Below the pieces are notes generated by a model. The model did not search any database, was not told the origin of the DNA, and was given only the letters and a program-made list of their open reading frames with translations. DNA of 34,205 nucleotides from Phoronis australis (taxonomy: Eukaryota > Phoronida > Phoronidae): positions 1 through 34,205 of the forward strand of contig NMRA01000924.1 in the NCBI GenBank assembly GCA_002633005.1. Direction: 5' to 3'. The stretch's first letter is position 1. Each line of letters opens with the position of its first letter. A program made the translations under genes and the position numbers. Positions 32,501-34,205 of the stretch are shown piece by piece.

Positions 32501-33367
32501 GGATTCATAATCAAACACTAGATGGAGCTAATCCTTTAAGAATTTAAAACTCGCAGGTAAAAATCTATGTTGCTCAACCATTTCAATTCAAAATTGTCTA
32601 AATGACCAAGACAAGGTTGACTACGATATTAGGACCACAACACTAAAACAAGCTGCTTGTCCACAGACCAGTAAAGGCTCCTCATCACAGGTGAAGCCTC
32701 ATGGACGTACAGACACAGACTCACCGTGGTGCAGGTGACCTTTGACCTCCTACTACCGGTAATCGTTCCATTGCCCACAACTCCACCGTGAAATATGGAT
32801 GCTTGCGACACCATCGACGGCGCAGACGGACGGGAATTATGGGAGTGAAGCGTTGGTGTGGCTCTGTCAATAGAGGTCACACTCGTGTTGACAGTTGCCG
32901 TAGACTGGCCAAACAGGGGGCGGTTTTCCTGTGGTAAAACAGTCAAAGAAACTCTGGTGACAATTTCAAACCTCTTAGGTTTCATGGTTCAGGCTACAGA
33001 AAAAGCCATTTGTCACAAAAATTACATTCTTAACATATCGATTCCCTTGAACTAACAATAAAAACTCCAAAATGTGCAATGATGATGATTTTTAAAATCA
33101 AACAGAAATACAGAAATGACATTTCTACTTAGTTTTTACAAGTGGGATCACACTAAATTGCTAAATAAGGAAACTAATCTACAAAAATATTTGTCTTCAT
33201 TACTAGCCTAAATGACCAACAACCAACTAACTGTTACATGCAACATACCTGAGACAAAGTGGAAGTGACAATCCTCCGCAGCAGAACATTTCGAGCAATT
33301 TCATTGGTTCTCAGTTGCTGCAGGAAAGTCTTCACGGCAGTGACACCTTTTGACAGAAACTGATCAT
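29434..33367 (-). CDS. INTS5: Integrator complex subunit 5, C-terminal third (partial)
   Basis: Seven minus-strand exons (33249-33367, 32725-32928, 32135-32370, 31684-31754, 30698-30846, 29944-30100, 29434-29528) splice in consistent phase into about 342 residues ending at TAG. The translation follows vertebrate INTS5 block by block: PLFG, SIFHGGVVG (human SVFHAGVIG), QQKLYNRQ, RDLQVKRRFEESPILWDLL, ELFSVLAPHEVYILLSTAW (human VFSQLAPFEVRLLLLSVW) and IIHNNIDKLG near the end. INTS5 is a HEAT-like helical scaffold of the nuclear Integrator complex, which cleaves snRNA and nascent mRNA with RNA polymerase II. The N-terminal two thirds lie past the right edge; no earlier exon is seen at 33368-34205. 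Human comparisons are from memory, without an alignment tool. Confidence 0.9.
29944..30100 (-). CDS. INTS5: INTS5 exon with the LAPHEVYILL block
   Basis: The acceptor is TTCCCCAG and the donor CTTG|GTGAGT. It encodes LSFIGELFSVLAPHEVYILL and a following helix, strongly INTS5-like. Confidence 0.88.
30698..30846 (-). CDS. INTS5: INTS5 exon, helical repeat segment
   Basis: The acceptor is TGTTTGCAG and the donor AAAG|GTGAAA (phase 0). It encodes a Leu/Cys-rich helix (CACLLRSVMATLLLFW) and a second helix ending in LIDCLRK. Confidence 0.84.
31684..31754 (-). CDS. INTS5: INTS5 short exon (RDLQVKRRFEESPILWDLL)
   Basis: A 71-base exon, entered in phase 2 and left in phase 1, between TTACACAG and GTGAGT. 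Its 23 full codons match the human block VERDLRIGRRF closely, which confirms an exon too short to be found as an open frame. Confidence 0.85.
32135..32370 (-). CDS. INTS5: INTS5 exon, helical repeat segment
   Basis: The acceptor is TTTTTCAG and the donor AAAG|GTAATT (phase 2). It encodes QQKLYNRQVMLDLVWICC, then a low-complexity loop, LSELLVELVSPDV and YWPEESTVYVTIE. Confidence 0.86.
32725..32928 (-). CDS. INTS5: INTS5 exon with the SIFHGGVVG block
   Basis: The acceptor is TACCACAG and the donor ACG|GTGAGT. 68 codons hold PLFG, a Ser/Thr-rich loop, and SIFHGGVVG, the clearest signature shared with vertebrate INTS5. Confidence 0.87.
33249..33367 (-). CDS. INTS5: INTS5 exon (first in window)
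   Basis: The acceptor TGTTTCAG is entered in phase 1 and the donor is CAG|GTATGT in phase 0. 39 full codons form an amphipathic helix pair (AVKTFLQQLRTNEIARNVLL) aligned to the region before the PLFG block. Confidence 0.82.
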
Positions 33368-33401
33368 CTGAAACAGCACCACACAACAGTAGGGGCAACT
33401 G

Positions 33402-33626
33402 AATTAAAAAAAAAATTGCCGGCGGTCTGGTACACGCTGTACCAGACGTGCACAGGCCACTCATGTGGTCCTATTCCAGTGACCAGCTGAAACCCTTTTA
33501 TGCTTTATTAATAGATAAAACCTAGTTGAAGAGCTAAACACCTGACTCAATGACAGTGGCATTCAAACTCGCGACCGCGCATAAAGGAAGCGGAACCTAC
33601 ATCCACTGAGCCACACGTCTCCTCTG
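33402..33626 (-). repeat. tRNA-derived SINE, copy 3, in an INTS5 intron
   Basis: The head contains GTGTGGCTCAGTGG (A box) and GCGAGTTTGAATGCC (B box). The 3' core holds GTCTGGTACA then TGTACCAGAC, a perfect 10-bp stem. The tail is poly-T on this reading. It is in the same orientation as INTS5. Confidence 0.8.
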
Positions 33627-34048
33627 CAACTGAACTACCTTCACTGTCTTGCAAAATTTTATTTGCAACACAGATGGGCATATTTTAAAAAAATAATGCA
33701 GACGAAGTAGTGACCATCCCACGAAATGGTGTATTTATTGCCTGTGACTAATTCCCTTCCACCTCATCGTCACAATGTTAACCTTAGTATCTATAACCCA
33801 ACACGGGTGGTTCGGTAAAGAACAATTATAATTAATATTGTAAATTTTATTTATTATAAGTGAGATTGCATGACTGTGCACACCAAGGGATTACAACAAA
33901 GACGACTATTGTGTTGGGACACATCTTTACCAGAACAAAATGTGACAACTATAACTGGGACGACAATTAATATAATAGCACCGCATAACTTTTTAAAAGT
34001 ATGTACAATTGTTGATTTTGGAAAGTGATATCTCACAAATTGCTGATC

Positions 34049-34205
34049 GGATACATATCAAACTTTCAGGTACATGTACCATGATTTATGTGTTGTTCTT
34101 TGAAATGCTGCTGGATACATATCAAACTTTCAGGTACCATGCTTTATGTGTTGTTCTTTGAAATGCTGCTGGATAAATATCAAACTTTCAGGTACCATGC
34201 TTTAT
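34049..34205 (+). repeat. Tandem repeat, 58-64 bp unit, running off the window
   Basis: GGATACATATCAAACTTTCAGG begins at 34049, 34113 and (as GGATAAATATC) 34171. The first unit has six extra bases that create a TACATGTA. It lies in INTS5 intron DNA or upstream. Confidence 0.75.

Overview
This is a window of eukaryotic nuclear DNA from an animal. It has spliced genes with GT-AG introns, AATAAA signals, tRNA-derived SINEs, MITE-like elements and long repeat-rich introns. The strongest compositional clue is an excess of the palindrome TACATGTA. Together with the gene content (an invertebrate-type CS-alpha-beta defensin, a multi-TIR protein, a ZP-domain membrane protein and an intron-rich INTS5) this points to a marine invertebrate. 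I cannot separate mollusc, annelid, amphioxus and hemichordate from sequence alone. Almost all long open frames are chance frames; the real coding exons were found by joining splice sites with compatible phase.

Left part (1-13,100): one small gene in repeat-rich DNA. A TATA box (1232), a probable untranslated first exon (ending 1312), a signal-peptide exon (2828-2915) and a terminal exon (4057-4175) make a 68-residue prepro-defensin with six cysteines. The rest to 13.1 kb holds SINE copies, short inverted-repeat elements (two of them carrying the only two N bases of the window), a 318-bp duplication, a relic MITE and degenerate GC-rich repeats.

Middle (13,129-15,649): a two-exon gene for a 712-residue protein. 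It has an N-terminal myristoylation/palmitoylation signature, three TIR or TIR-like domains and a C-terminal Cys/His domain resembling CHORD, encoded after an intron. The long first-exon frame alone would end wrongly 16 codons into the intron.

Right-middle (20,556-27,728): a seven-exon gene for a 369-residue type I membrane protein. It has a signal peptide, a full ZP module with 10 cysteines, an RRRR furin site, one membrane helix and a short tail. Intron 1 carries about three diverged tandem copies of a 420-450 bp repeat.

Right end (34,205 down to 29,434, minus strand): the last seven coding exons of Integrator complex subunit 5, convergent with the ZP gene; its 5' part lies beyond the window. 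The final intron segment holds another SINE and a 58-64 bp tandem repeat at the window edge.

The defensin and the TIR gene are both plausible innate-immunity genes on the same strand about 9 kb apart. There is no evidence that they are co-regulated, and ZP and INTS5 look unrelated to them.
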